The notes beneath the pieces were generated by a model that saw only the letters and a list, made by a program, of their open reading frames with translations, was not told the DNA's origin and searched no databases. Below, in pieces: positions 1 through 7,109 of a DNA stretch of 19,605 nt. The DNA is from Candidatus Gallibacteroides avistercoris (GTDB lineage Bacteria > Bacteroidota > Bacteroidia > Bacteroidales > CHK158-818): contig DVNA01000148.1 of assembly GCA_018714665.1 (NCBI GenBank), forward strand, positions 1 to 19,605, given 5' to 3'. The translations under genes were made by a program, and so were the position numbers. Position 1 is the first letter of the stretch; every line of letters begins with the position of its first letter.

Positions 1-327
1 CCGCGAAAGGGCATCGAATCGGCTGTGGGCATCGTTCCGCACCGGGACGATGCGCGATACGGCAATGTCCTTGGGCAATACACGATTCAACCGGTCGACA
101 AATCCTTCGGTATCGGACAAAGCCTGTTCCATATCAAAATGGGCCACCATCAACCGGGCATGAACCCCGGTATCGGTTCTCCCGGCGCCGGTAACAGCAA
201 CCGGTTGCCGCAATATGGTTGACAAAGCCTTTTCGAGAGAGGCCTGTACGGTTGCACCGTTGGGTTGTACCTGCCAGCCGTGGTAAGCAAACCCGTCGTA
301 CGACAAATAGATGAAATAGCGTTGCAC
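1..327 (-). CDS. truA: tRNA pseudouridine synthase A, N-terminal part (runs off the window)
   Basis: TruA converts uridines 38-40 in the anticodon arm of tRNAs to pseudouridine. Reading the minus strand from a GTG at 327-325 gives VQRYFIYLSYDGFAYHGWQV near the N terminus and then GAGRTDTGVHA. The aspartate of GRTDTG (about residue 52) is the family's catalytic residue. Only about 109 of the usual 240-270 residues are present because the gene continues past base 1. GTG is chosen as start because TruA proteins normally begin right at this RYFIYLSYDG segment, no in-frame ATG lies just upstream, and a Bacteroidetes -7 box (347-354) sits about 20 nt upstream, leaving only a short leader. Its promoter lies inside an intergenic repeat (347-437). 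Identification is from motifs read by eye. Confidence 0.93.
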   Translation of the reverse strand, partial: MQRYFIYLSYDGFAYHGWQVQPNGATVQASLEKALSTILRQPVAVTGAGRTDTGVHARLMVAHFDMEQALSDTEGFVDRLNRVLPKDIAVSRIVPVRNDAHSRFDALSR

Positions 328-346
328 CCCTGTTATTTTTTGTTTG

Positions 347-378
347 CAAAGATAGTGAAAGGCGAGAGCAGAGGCAAA
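347..378 (-). promoter_or_regulatory. Promoter of truA, inside repeat copy 1
   Basis: On the minus strand TTTG (375-378) is followed after exactly 20 nt by TATCTTTG (354-347). This matches the Bacteroidetes housekeeping sigma consensus TTTG-N19-21-TAnnTTTG. The truA GTG start lies about 20 nt downstream. The whole promoter is contained in the intergenic repeat at 347-437. Confidence 0.8.
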
Positions 379-437
379 TGAAAAGAACGTTTTCGAATTT
401 TACTGTGACGAGCCGCAACGTATCTTCTGTAAAGATA
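347..437. repeat. Intergenic promoter-bearing repeat, copy 1
   Basis: About 91 bp that recurs in the same orientation at 1136-1227. The first 38 bp (from CAAAGATAGTGAAAGGCGAG onward) are identical in both copies. The middle is diverged by substitutions and one 1-bp indel. The end (AGCCGCAAC ... TTCTGTAAAGATA) is again nearly identical. Both ends carry AAAGATA-type blocks, and the flanks are weakly self-complementary (GATAGTG..GGCGAGAG against a GCGGCTCG-type segment read from the other side). From memory, similar short intergenic repeats are common in Bacteroides and relatives; this was not checked here. No coding potential is visible. Confidence 0.8.
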
Positions 438-637
438 GTGATACTCGCTCAAATACGGATGAATTTGGGAAAATAATAAAACCATTTGGTTTTCAGATAT
501 ATATGTGTTAATATGTACCTTAATGCCGATCTTTAAATAGTTAAACAGAAAAATTGCTACCTATCCGTTGTCTATTCCGGTTACATGGATTTGTTTGAAA
601 AATCCTTTCTGTTCTGACCATAGATGACTCATTATTA
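438..637. other. AT-rich intergenic stretch with a weak hairpin
   Basis: Together with repeat copy 1 this makes about 310 bp between truA and the orphan membrane gene without a convincing coding frame. The only structure I see is the inverted repeat AAAACC-ATTT-GGTTTT (478-493), about 150 bp past the end of the membrane gene on the minus strand. It is followed on that strand by an AT-rich but not pure-T tract. It could be a weak terminator. Nothing else is recognisable. Confidence 0.35.
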
Positions 638-1117
638 TCATTTTATATTAGCTAAATCCGAAAAAGGAACCAGCACCGAAAGGGCCACACTGACAGCATT
701 AGCAGTAAAAAGCCACCAGAAAACACGTTTGAAACTGTATTTGAAAATCCATTTCATTGACAATCCTTCTATACAGGTATTGACCAAGGCAACAAAAACG
801 TAATCTACAATCCAATGCGACAAATGAAAAGTGCCTTGATCAAACGGAAGCAACAGAATTTCCGTAAGAATACCACTGATTGGTATCAAAATCCACCCAA
901 TCAATGCGGAAACGGCATTCATAACAGCAACAATAACGGCAGACTTTCCCCATGAGGCTTTTCCATAAAACTTGACAGCGAAAAATTCCACCACTAAACC
1001 CAACACAATTACATACCAACAATATACTTGTGAAAGTATATAAAGGGAAGGCCAAACCACATTTGCAGAAGCAATTAACGGTATGGGCAAAAACAGTAGA
1101 AACAATGAGTTTTTCAT
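638..1117 (-). CDS. Small polytopic membrane protein of unknown function
   Basis: A 159-residue protein that I do not recognise. The N terminus (MKNSLFLLFLPIPLIASANV) could be a first transmembrane helix or a signal peptide. Further hydrophobic stretches lie at about 30-52, 58-82 and 131-153, so 4 membrane segments are likely. Aromatic/basic patches such as KWIFKYSFKRVFWW (about 122-135) sit at a presumed membrane interface. There is no catalytic signature. The ATG at 1117 follows a full promoter (1136-1167) by a short leader. The gene is AT-richer than its neighbours and bracketed by two direct copies of a ~91 bp repeat, which hints at a later insertion. No operon partner. Function unknown; an accessory inner-membrane protein is the most that can be said. 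Confidence 0.7.
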   Translation of the reverse strand: MKNSLFLLFLPIPLIASANVVWPSLYILSQVYCWYVIVLGLVVEFFAVKFYGKASWGKSAVIVAVMNAVSALIGWILIPISGILTEILLLPFDQGTFHLSHWIVDYVFVALVNTCIEGLSMKWIFKYSFKRVFWWLFTANAVSVALSVLVPFSDLANIK

Positions 1118-1135
1118 ACTAAGGTCACATTTTTA

Positions 1136-1167
1136 CAAAGATAGTGAAAGGCGAGAGCAGAGGCAAA
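1136..1167 (-). promoter_or_regulatory. Promoter of the orphan membrane gene, inside repeat copy 2
   Basis: Minus-strand TTTG (1164-1167), a 20-nt spacer and TATCTTTG (1143-1136) give a full Bacteroidetes promoter about 20 nt upstream of the ATG at 1117. It is base-for-base the same promoter segment as the one that serves truA. Confidence 0.8.
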
Positions 1168-1227
1168 TGAAAACAAGTGTTTTCAAATTTGAGTCTACCG
1201 AGCCGCAACCTATTTTCTGTAAAGATA
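1136..1227. repeat. Intergenic promoter-bearing repeat, copy 2
   Basis: Second direct copy of the repeat at 347-437, about 92 bp and mostly identical. It starts CAAAGATAGTG and ends CTGTAAAGATA. The inner third (about 1174-1200) has diverged most. With copy 1 it brackets a 698-bp segment holding the orphan membrane gene. Confidence 0.8.
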
Positions 1228-1292
1228 CGAGACAAAAGAAAAGAGGTGTACAATACTCGAATCCTTTATGAGACTATTTATTTTATAATCAC

Positions 1293-1300
1293 TATATTTG
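1293..1300 (+). promoter_or_regulatory. Probable -7 element for the VCBS-repeat gene
   Basis: TATATTTG fits TAnnTTTG and lies about 110 nt upstream of the ATG at 1410. No exact TTTG is present 19-21 nt upstream; the region is TTTATG/TATTTTAT. The call rests on the -7 box alone. The leader of about 100 nt shows no structure that I recognise. Confidence 0.45.
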
Positions 1301-1409
1301 TATAATAATACAGACTGCGGAAGCATCTAAGGATCTTCCACCCCATCTCCCCAAGAGAAACACCTCGGGAGAATCGATTCAACAGGTAGGCAACTCAACT
1401 TCCAACAAT

Positions 1410-2615
1410 ATGAAACATCCTTTTTTATTCGCCCTTTGCTTCTGTCCCACCATCCTTTTGGGACAAATCCGGTGGGAAAAATTCTCGTCGCTGGCCGGGG
1501 ATATGGATATGCCCAACGGCGGCAATCAACAGACGTGCTGCGTCGTAGCCGATTTCAACGGCGACGGCATCAACGATTTCGCCATCGGGGAACGTTCGCA
1601 AACACCCTCGGTGGTTGCCTATATCCGTACTGACAAAGGGTGGGACAAATACATCATCGATAACGAACACGCCACACCCGAAGCCGGGGCCTGCTCCTTA
1701 GACGTGAACGACGACGGATACCCCGATATTATCGCCGGAGGCGACTGGCAGTCGAACGAAGTATGGTGGTACGAAAACCCCGGCAAGGAATTGTATCCGG
1801 CTACCCCCTGGAAACGCCATACCATTAAAAACTGGGGGGCAACCAAACACCACGACATCATGGCCATCGACATAGACCAAGACGGACGGCAAGAGATTGT
1901 TTTCTGGAACCAGGGTGCCCAAACGTTGTTCTTTGCGCGCATACCGGCTGACCCTACGGGGAAATGGGAGGTGAAACCGGTTTACCGATACGAACGAAAA
2001 GAGATAACGCCCCGGGCCAGTTACAAATTCAACGACGTAAACGAACACGAGGGATTGAGCAAGGCCGATATGGACGGCGACGGATTCCCGGAAATTGTAG
2101 GTGGAGCCACCTGGTTCAAATACATGGGCAACGACCGGTTTGAAGCCCACGATATCGACCCGGCCTACCGTTACAGCCGTTGTGCCGCCGGACAACTGAT
2201 CAAAGGAGGACATCCGGAGGTGGTATTGGTAGTGGGAGACGGGGTTGGCCCGATGCTACTTTATACCTTCGATGAACCCTCGGGGAAATGGCAACACCAG
2301 ACCATCGTCGAAAAAGTGGACAACGGACACTCGCTGCAAATAGCCGATATGGACGGTGATGGGAATTTAGACATCTGGTTTGCCGAGATGCGGCTGAACG
2401 GCGGCAATGAACACTCCCAGCACCAGATTCTCTACGGCAACGGTACCGGGGATTTCTCCCGGAGGGAAACGATCTCGGTCGGGGAGGACCTGCACGAATC
2501 GAAGGTTGCAGACCTCGACGGTGACGGCGATCTCGACATTATAGGGAAAGGGTACGACTTGACAGGTGGCAACCTGAACATCTGGCTGCAAAACGGAACG
2601 GGAAAAAGAGAGTAA
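1410..2615 (+). CDS. Secreted FG-GAP/VCBS-repeat protein (predicted Ca-binding beta-propeller)
   Basis: A 401-residue exported protein. Residues 1-19 (MKHPFLFALCFCPTILLGQ) form a signal peptide. Six acidic Ca-binding loops of the DxDxDG type follow at about residues 48-56 (DFNGDGIND), 98-106 (DVNDDGYPD), 154-162 (DIDQDGRQE), 220-228 (DMDGDGFPE), 313-321 (DMDGDGNLD) and 368-376 (DLDGDGDLD). Several are followed by I(I/V)xGG or similar strands. This spacing fits one blade per repeat of an FG-GAP/VCBS beta-propeller. Such folds mediate adhesion or, in aldos-2-ulose dehydratase-like proteins, form the scaffold of sugar-acting enzymes; no active site can be assigned here. It stands alone, convergent with the Gfo/Idh/MocA gene, with the terminator at 2643-2686. 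The nearby oxidoreductase and GH92 enzyme make a role in glycan handling plausible but unproven. Confidence 0.85.
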   Translation: MKHPFLFALCFCPTILLGQIRWEKFSSLAGDMDMPNGGNQQTCCVVADFNGDGINDFAIGERSQTPSVVAYIRTDKGWDKYIIDNEHATPEAGACSLDVNDDGYPDIIAGGDWQSNEVWWYENPGKELYPATPWKRHTIKNWGATKHHDIMAIDIDQDGRQEIVFWNQGAQTLFFARIPADPTGKWEVKPVYRYERKEITPRASYKFNDVNEHEGLSKADMDGDGFPEIVGGATWFKYMGNDRFEAHDIDPAYRYSRCAAGQLIKGGHPEVVLVVGDGVGPMLLYTFDEPSGKWQHQTIVEKVDNGHSLQIADMDGDGNLDIWFAEMRLNGGNEHSQHQILYGNGTGDFSRRETISVGEDLHESKVADLDGDGDLDIIGKGYDLTGGNLNIWLQNGTGKRE

Positions 2616-2642
2616 TCCTCCTTTTATCAGATTATCAATTTA

Positions 2643-2686
2643 AAAAGCCGTATCGCTTCTTATCTAACAACAACGATACGGCTTTT
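2643..2686. terminator. Bidirectional rho-independent terminator
   Basis: A perfect 13-bp inverted repeat, AAAAGCCGTATCG (2643-2655) and CGATACGGCTTTT (2674-2686), with an 18-nt loop. A-tract and T-tract lie on opposite sides, so it can stop both the VCBS gene (+) and the convergent oxidoreductase gene (-). Confidence 0.9.
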
Positions 2687-2768
2687 CTTATTTTTTACTT
2701 CCTGCTTCCCCCGACCTGAAAGAATATCCAACAAGAGAGAATGTAAAATATTTCAGAAACCAAACCCT

Positions 2769-3866
2769 CTATGACTCTTTATGAACTCTCTTTCTGAGCA
2801 GCCCGTACCCATTTTCCAAATGGGCTCTTCTGTAACGGATCTCCTCCAACGTTTGAAGCGATCCTATTGCAGGCAAATCGTGTGAAGCGGCATCTTCCAA
2901 GAATTTCCAAGCATAGTCTGAGGCTATGGCGGCATCGCGCATCGTCGGCAAGTTGGGATGACGAGTTCCGGACAACAGGGAATCAGCAACCAAATCGCAC
3001 AACTTGTCAATATTTTTTCCACCAAAGGGTCTTTCTATTCTTTCCGTCCGATTGACTCCGTGCAAATCGACTACGGCCGTTTTAAAATCGTGGGTCATTC
3101 TGGCAATGCCCTTCGTCCCGACAAGGTCGATGTAAGAATTATGTGTCAGGTCTTTGGAAAGCTGGCCATAAACATGGCCTTGCGTTATATCGAAGACTAT
3201 TCCGTTCTCAAATGTCCCGTGGCATTGCAACCACCAGGGATCTTTATAACTCCACATCCTGACGGCCTGCGCATTCCAGGTTTTAAACATACTGCCTGCA
3301 TACCAACGGGCTATATCGACATAGTGCATCCCACAGTCGTGGAAAGACGGGCCTTCGTATTCGTGCCCTTCGCCGGGGGCCAATCCCGGGGTCATGTGAC
3401 AAACCCGGATAATCGCCAATTCCCCGATTTCACCCTCTTCTATGAATTTCTTGATTTCATTATGGTACCAGGAGTTTCTGAGATAAAGGTTTACGGTAGA
3501 GAGGGAAGATGAACCTTCCGTAATCCGGACAACCTCCCACTCCTTTTCGGCGGTATCGGCTATCGGTTTTTCGGACATGATGTGTTTCCCGTATTGAACG
3601 GCTTTTTCTATTTGAGCCTTTCTCGAATCGGCCAAGGCAAATAACCCGACCACTTCCACTTCGGGATCTTCAAAGATAACTTGCTCGTCCGAAACGATTT
3701 TTGAAGATGGAGAGAGACGTTTGGCATTATCGCGGGTTTCGGTACTTTTATCACAGATATAGGCAATATCCCATTTTCCACTTTTCTGCATCGCCTGGAA
3801 ATAAAAATTTCCCATACGTCCGAACCCGATCAGCCCCACTTTAATTTTTTTCCCCTCATTTTTCAT
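2769..3866 (-). CDS. Gfo/Idh/MocA-family NAD(P)-dependent oxidoreductase
   Basis: A 365-residue cytoplasmic oxidoreductase of the glucose-fructose oxidoreductase/inositol dehydrogenase family, which oxidises or reduces hydroxyl groups of sugars, inositols and related compounds. The Rossmann fold starts at once: KIKVGLIGFGRMGNF with GxGxxG at about residues 14-19. The family EKP motif is at 99-101 (MSEKPIADT). The catalytic D-x-G-x-H-x-x-D segment is at 177-184 (HDCGMHYVDIARW), with H181 the likely catalytic base. No signal peptide or Tat motif is present. Length is normal for the family. The ATG at 3866 begins directly before the Rossmann strand. It is monocistronic with a leader of about 95 nt. 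The substrate cannot be told from sequence. Its position between a VCBS protein and a GH92 mannosidase suggests carbohydrate metabolism. Confidence 0.92.
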   Translation of the reverse strand: MKNEGKKIKVGLIGFGRMGNFYFQAMQKSGKWDIAYICDKSTETRDNAKRLSPSSKIVSDEQVIFEDPEVEVVGLFALADSRKAQIEKAVQYGKHIMSEKPIADTAEKEWEVVRITEGSSSLSTVNLYLRNSWYHNEIKKFIEEGEIGELAIIRVCHMTPGLAPGEGHEYEGPSFHDCGMHYVDIARWYAGSMFKTWNAQAVRMWSYKDPWWLQCHGTFENGIVFDITQGHVYGQLSKDLTHNSYIDLVGTKGIARMTHDFKTAVVDLHGVNRTERIERPFGGKNIDKLCDLVADSLLSGTRHPNLPTMRDAAIASDYAWKFLEDAASHDLPAIGSLQTLEEIRYRRAHLENGYGLLRKRVHKES

Positions 3867-3960
3867 AGTGCATAGAATAAATTGGATAACTAATTTCCTG
3901 ATTATTTGAGAACGACACCAGCCGTAAATATCTCATTTGATCATTAAAAATTTTCGTTGC

Positions 3961-3968
3961 CAAAAGTA
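3961..3968 (-). promoter_or_regulatory. Probable -7 element of the Gfo/Idh/MocA gene
   Basis: On the minus strand TACTTTTG matches TAnnTTTG. The ATG is about 95 nt downstream. No clear TTTG is found at the -33 spacing, so support comes from the -7 box only. Confidence 0.5.
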
Positions 3969-4095
3969 AAATTTTTCTTTCCCTCTTACATTTAAAGGAT
4001 GGAAAAAAAGAAGAAAAAATACAACGACAGCAAAAGGGTTCCCTGTTTCAGTTATTATCTGCCATCGCATTTTCTCTTTCCCGTTATATTTAAAA

Positions 4096-4122
4096 AAGCG
4101 CCCTGAATGATTCCGGGCGCTT
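4096..4122 (-). terminator. Terminator downstream of the GH92 gene
   Basis: Inverted repeat AAGCGCCC (4096-4103) / GGGCGCTT (4115-4122). Read on the minus strand the stem is followed by a run of six T. It lies about 70 nt past the GH92 stop codon. Confidence 0.8.
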
Positions 4123-4194
4123 CCTGTTTTTCGTAAAGATTCGTCTGCCCGATTGCGGCAAACAGTCCTCGTTCTTTCTTAATCCGGGATACCT

Positions 4195-6507
4195 CTATTT
4201 CTGATAAGTCATCGTCTTGCCGGGTTCCGACAGAGAAGGGGGTATGGCATCGCGGGAAGTACCCCGTTTATAGTTGGGCTTGGCACTCATGACAAAATGG
4301 AGCGATATCCCCGGTTTGATATCTTCGTAGGTCAAGAACGATTTATCGTATTTTTCTCCGTTCACGTACAACGCCTTGACATAGACGTTCTCTTTCGACC
4401 AGTTTTCGGTGGTTACGTTAATCTCTTTTCCGTTGCTCATGGTAATGGAGAGGGCCTCCACGCAAGGAGAGCCGATGTTGTACACATTGCTGGAAGGGGC
4501 CACGGGATAGAATCCGGCACAGTTGAACATATACCAGGCCGACATCTGTCCGCAATCGTCGTTCCCGCTCAAAGAGCCGGGTTCGTTACCATAGAAACGG
4601 TCAACGATTTCGCGAATCCACTTCTGACATTTCCACGGTTGGCCGATGTAGTTGTACAGGTATGCCACGTGATGGCAGGGTTCGTTTCCGTGCCAGTATC
4701 CACCGATACGGCCCTGTATGTCGTGCGCTCCGGGAATGTCTTCGGGCAGCTCTACGGTAAAGAGCTCGTCCAGCCGTTTTTCAAAGAGTTTCCGGCCCAT
4801 CAGGTTGATGTACCCCTGTACGTCGTGGGGGACGTACCAGGTATATTGCATGGTAAAGCCTTCGGTAATGTCGCCCCATCCGTTTACCGAGCCAGGTCCC
4901 TGATAGGCAATCGGGGTAAAGGGGGTACGCCAGTTGCCCTGGCTGTCGCGACCGCGCATATATTTGGTTTCGGGATCGACCAGTGTCTGATACGACAAGG
5001 AGCGGTTCAGGAAATAGGCGTAATCGTCCATCTTGCCCAATGCCCGGGCGGCTTGTGCAATGCAATAGTCGTCGTAGGCATACTCCAATGTCTTGGATAC
5101 GGATTCGGCCTCCTTATCAAACGGCACGTAACCGTTCCGGATATAATCGGGCAGGCAATCGTAATGGGGGTTCAGCGCCGTCTGTTTCATCGCCTGGTAG
5201 GCCCGTTCGTAATCGAACCCTTCGACCCCCTTGACAATCATGTCCGATAAAACGGAGACGGCATGATACCCAATCATACACCAGGTTTCATTCCCGTAAA
5301 AGGACCAGATCGGCAGCATCTTTTCGGTACTTTTGTCGTAATGTGCCAACATCGAATTGGCAATGTCGGCATTGATATCCTGATGCACCAGGTTGAACCA
5401 GGGATGCAACGCCCGGTAGGTATCCCAGAGGGAGAGCGTGGTGTAGTTGGTAAAACCGTCGGCTGTTTCGATGTTTTTGTCCAGCCCCCGGAAACGTCCG
5501 TCGGCATCCTGGAAGATGAAAGGATGCAGGGCGGCGTGATAAGCCGAGGTATAGAAGGTCTCCTTGGTTTTTCGGTCGGCGGTAATCCGATATTTCTGCA
5601 ACTCTTTTTCCCACAAGGCAATGCCTTTGTCTCTTAATCCGTCGAAGGTCTCTCCATCGAGCTCTTGCAGGTTCAACCGCGCTCCGTCGGTGCTGACGGC
5701 CGAGATAGCGGTTTTTACTACAATCTGCTCGCCTGCTTCGGTAGAGAACGAAAGACAGGCCATCAGGTTCTTTCCCCACGCCTCGCGTTCGCTGCGGAAA
5801 CGGGAGGTGTTGTAAATAACCGGTTTCTTATCCTGCATGATACGCAACGTATCGGGCTTCTTGGAAAATACGGCGGTAAAATAGACGTGGCGTTCGGGCC
5901 CCCACCCTTTAACCAGTTTATAGCCGGTAATGGTCGAGTCGTTTTCGACACGCAGGTTGGACCACTCGCACGACTGCCACAGGGTGTGGTTGAGGTCGAT
6001 CATAAGGAACGATTTGTCCGACTTGGGATAGGTAAAACGGAACATCCCGCTGCGCAGACCGGCGGTCATCTCTGCCTTCACGCCATAATCCTGCAACTCC
6101 ACGGCATAGTAGTTGGGCGATGCCCACTCCTTGTCGTGGGAATAGCGGGAACGGTATCCTTCGTCGGGATTCTCGCGCGTACCCGGGTCCAGTTTCATCT
6201 CGCCCGTACCGGGGATGAAGAGGAAATCGCCCAAGTCGGGAATCCCCGTCCCGCTCAGGTGGGTCAGGCTAAATCCCAGAATCGAGGTATGGTTGTATTT
6301 GTAACCGGCAGCGGCATCGTAAAACTTGGCGTCCGTATCCGGGCTGATCTGAATCCCTCCGAACGGGATTTGTGCCCCGGGATAGACGTTGCCGTAACCG
6401 TCTGTTCCGACCATGGGATTGACATAGTCGGTCAGTTTTTCGCTTTGCGCCATACCGGAACAGGTCAGAACCGATAGGGCAAACCAGGTGTAGAATCTTA
6501 ATTTCAT
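4195..6507 (-). CDS. Exported GH92 alpha-mannosidase
   Basis: A 770-residue Ca-dependent exo-alpha-mannosidase of glycoside hydrolase family 92, which removes alpha-mannose (often alpha-1,2) from N-glycans or yeast mannan with inversion. Residues 1-20 are a type I signal peptide (..LTCSGMAQ). The family N-terminal block follows: YVNPMVGTDGYGNVYPGAQI, then AGYKYNHTSILGFSLTHLSG. Near the C terminus WHGNEPCHH holds the predicted catalytic acid E609. GNDDCGQMSAWYMF holds D650/D651, matching the GH92 pair that activates water. Length is normal for the family. The signal peptide shows no lipobox (M-A-Q rather than L-x-G/A-C), so a periplasmic enzyme is likely. It lies 95 nt downstream of the GNAT gene on the same strand and ends at a clear terminator. 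No SusC/SusD or sugar regulator is in the window, so this is not a complete polysaccharide utilisation locus here. Linkage specificity cannot be told. Confidence 0.95.
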   Translation of the reverse strand: MKLRFYTWFALSVLTCSGMAQSEKLTDYVNPMVGTDGYGNVYPGAQIPFGGIQISPDTDAKFYDAAAGYKYNHTSILGFSLTHLSGTGIPDLGDFLFIPGTGEMKLDPGTRENPDEGYRSRYSHDKEWASPNYYAVELQDYGVKAEMTAGLRSGMFRFTYPKSDKSFLMIDLNHTLWQSCEWSNLRVENDSTITGYKLVKGWGPERHVYFTAVFSKKPDTLRIMQDKKPVIYNTSRFRSEREAWGKNLMACLSFSTEAGEQIVVKTAISAVSTDGARLNLQELDGETFDGLRDKGIALWEKELQKYRITADRKTKETFYTSAYHAALHPFIFQDADGRFRGLDKNIETADGFTNYTTLSLWDTYRALHPWFNLVHQDINADIANSMLAHYDKSTEKMLPIWSFYGNETWCMIGYHAVSVLSDMIVKGVEGFDYERAYQAMKQTALNPHYDCLPDYIRNGYVPFDKEAESVSKTLEYAYDDYCIAQAARALGKMDDYAYFLNRSLSYQTLVDPETKYMRGRDSQGNWRTPFTPIAYQGPGSVNGWGDITEGFTMQYTWYVPHDVQGYINLMGRKLFEKRLDELFTVELPEDIPGAHDIQGRIGGYWHGNEPCHHVAYLYNYIGQPWKCQKWIREIVDRFYGNEPGSLSGNDDCGQMSAWYMFNCAGFYPVAPSSNVYNIGSPCVEALSITMSNGKEINVTTENWSKENVYVKALYVNGEKYDKSFLTYEDIKPGISLHFVMSAKPNYKRGTSRDAIPPSLSEPGKTMTYQK

Positions 6508-6602
6508 GTCAGTGAATCTTTATGATATATCTTTTATTTCGACAAATCCCGTAGGTAGCGTCAAGAAACGGGCTACACGAGATGCGAAGAAGGTCTTCTG
6601 TC

Positions 6603-7100
6603 TTACAAACTTTTCTCAAAGGCGTAGTACGTCCCGGTTTTCCCCGTCAGGGGGATTTCGCCGCACCGGAGGTATCCGCACCGCTCGTAGAGCCGGTGTG
6701 CCGGATAGTTGGAAGTACACGAATCGAACCGGATGGAGCGGTATGCCCGGGTACGGGCTTCGGACTCGACCCGGCTAATCAATTCCGCCCCAAGGTGTTC
6801 TCCCCGGTTCCGGGGCTTCACAAAAAGACGGTGCATATAGCAGGCCGGTACAGGGGTCTGCCAATTTACCTGTTGATAGTGGACATCGCACGCCTCGTTG
6901 ACCGAGACGACTCCCAACAACCTATCTTCTTCCGAGAGCAGTAAAAACATACTGCCGGTCTGTATATCGTTTTTCAATACCTCCTCCGACGGATATGCTT
7001 CACTCCAACTCATGCCCGGGTAGGGATGCCGTACCACCTCCTGTTTCAAGGCATATACCCGAGGGAGGTCTTGCAAGGTTGCTTTCCGAAACAGATACAT
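6603..7100 (-). CDS. GNAT-family N-acetyltransferase
   Basis: A 165-residue protein of the GCN5-related acetyltransferase fold. It would transfer an acetyl group from acetyl-CoA to an unknown amine. Visible are the N-terminal strand-helix start (MYLFRKATLQDLPRVYALKQ), the beta4-alpha3 acetyl-CoA motif at about 89-110 (MHRLFVKPRNRGEHLGAEL) and the motif B region at about 131-143 (NYPAHRLYERCGY). In the RxxGxG/A pyrophosphate loop the third small residue is replaced by H102, a mild deviation. No signal peptide is present, so it is cytoplasmic. The ATG at 7100 is 9 nt after the stop of the upstream glucosaminidase gene, so the two are co-transcribed. The GH92 gene follows after 95 nt. The acceptor is unknown, and no functional link to its neighbours can be proved. 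Confidence 0.88.
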   Translation of the reverse strand: MYLFRKATLQDLPRVYALKQEVVRHPYPGMSWSEAYPSEEVLKNDIQTGSMFLLLSEEDRLLGVVSVNEACDVHYQQVNWQTPVPACYMHRLFVKPRNRGEHLGAELISRVESEARTRAYRSIRFDSCTSNYPAHRLYERCGYLRCGEIPLTGKTGTYYAFEKSL

Positions 7101-7109
7101 CGCTCCCGC

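Larger units (their letters stand above)
3867..4194. other. Intergenic region between GH92 and oxidoreductase genes
   Basis: About 330 bp without a credible coding frame. It holds the oxidoreductase leader and its likely -7 box (3961-3968), an A/T-rich tract (about 3990-4090) and the GH92 terminator hairpin (4096-4122). I see nothing else in it. Confidence 0.6.

Noticed and set aside
4297..5250. Long open frame (317 codons) on the plus strand opposite the GH92 gene
   Set aside because: It is a codon-bias shadow of the GH92 gene with no motif, start context or promoter. The GH92 reading has full family motifs.
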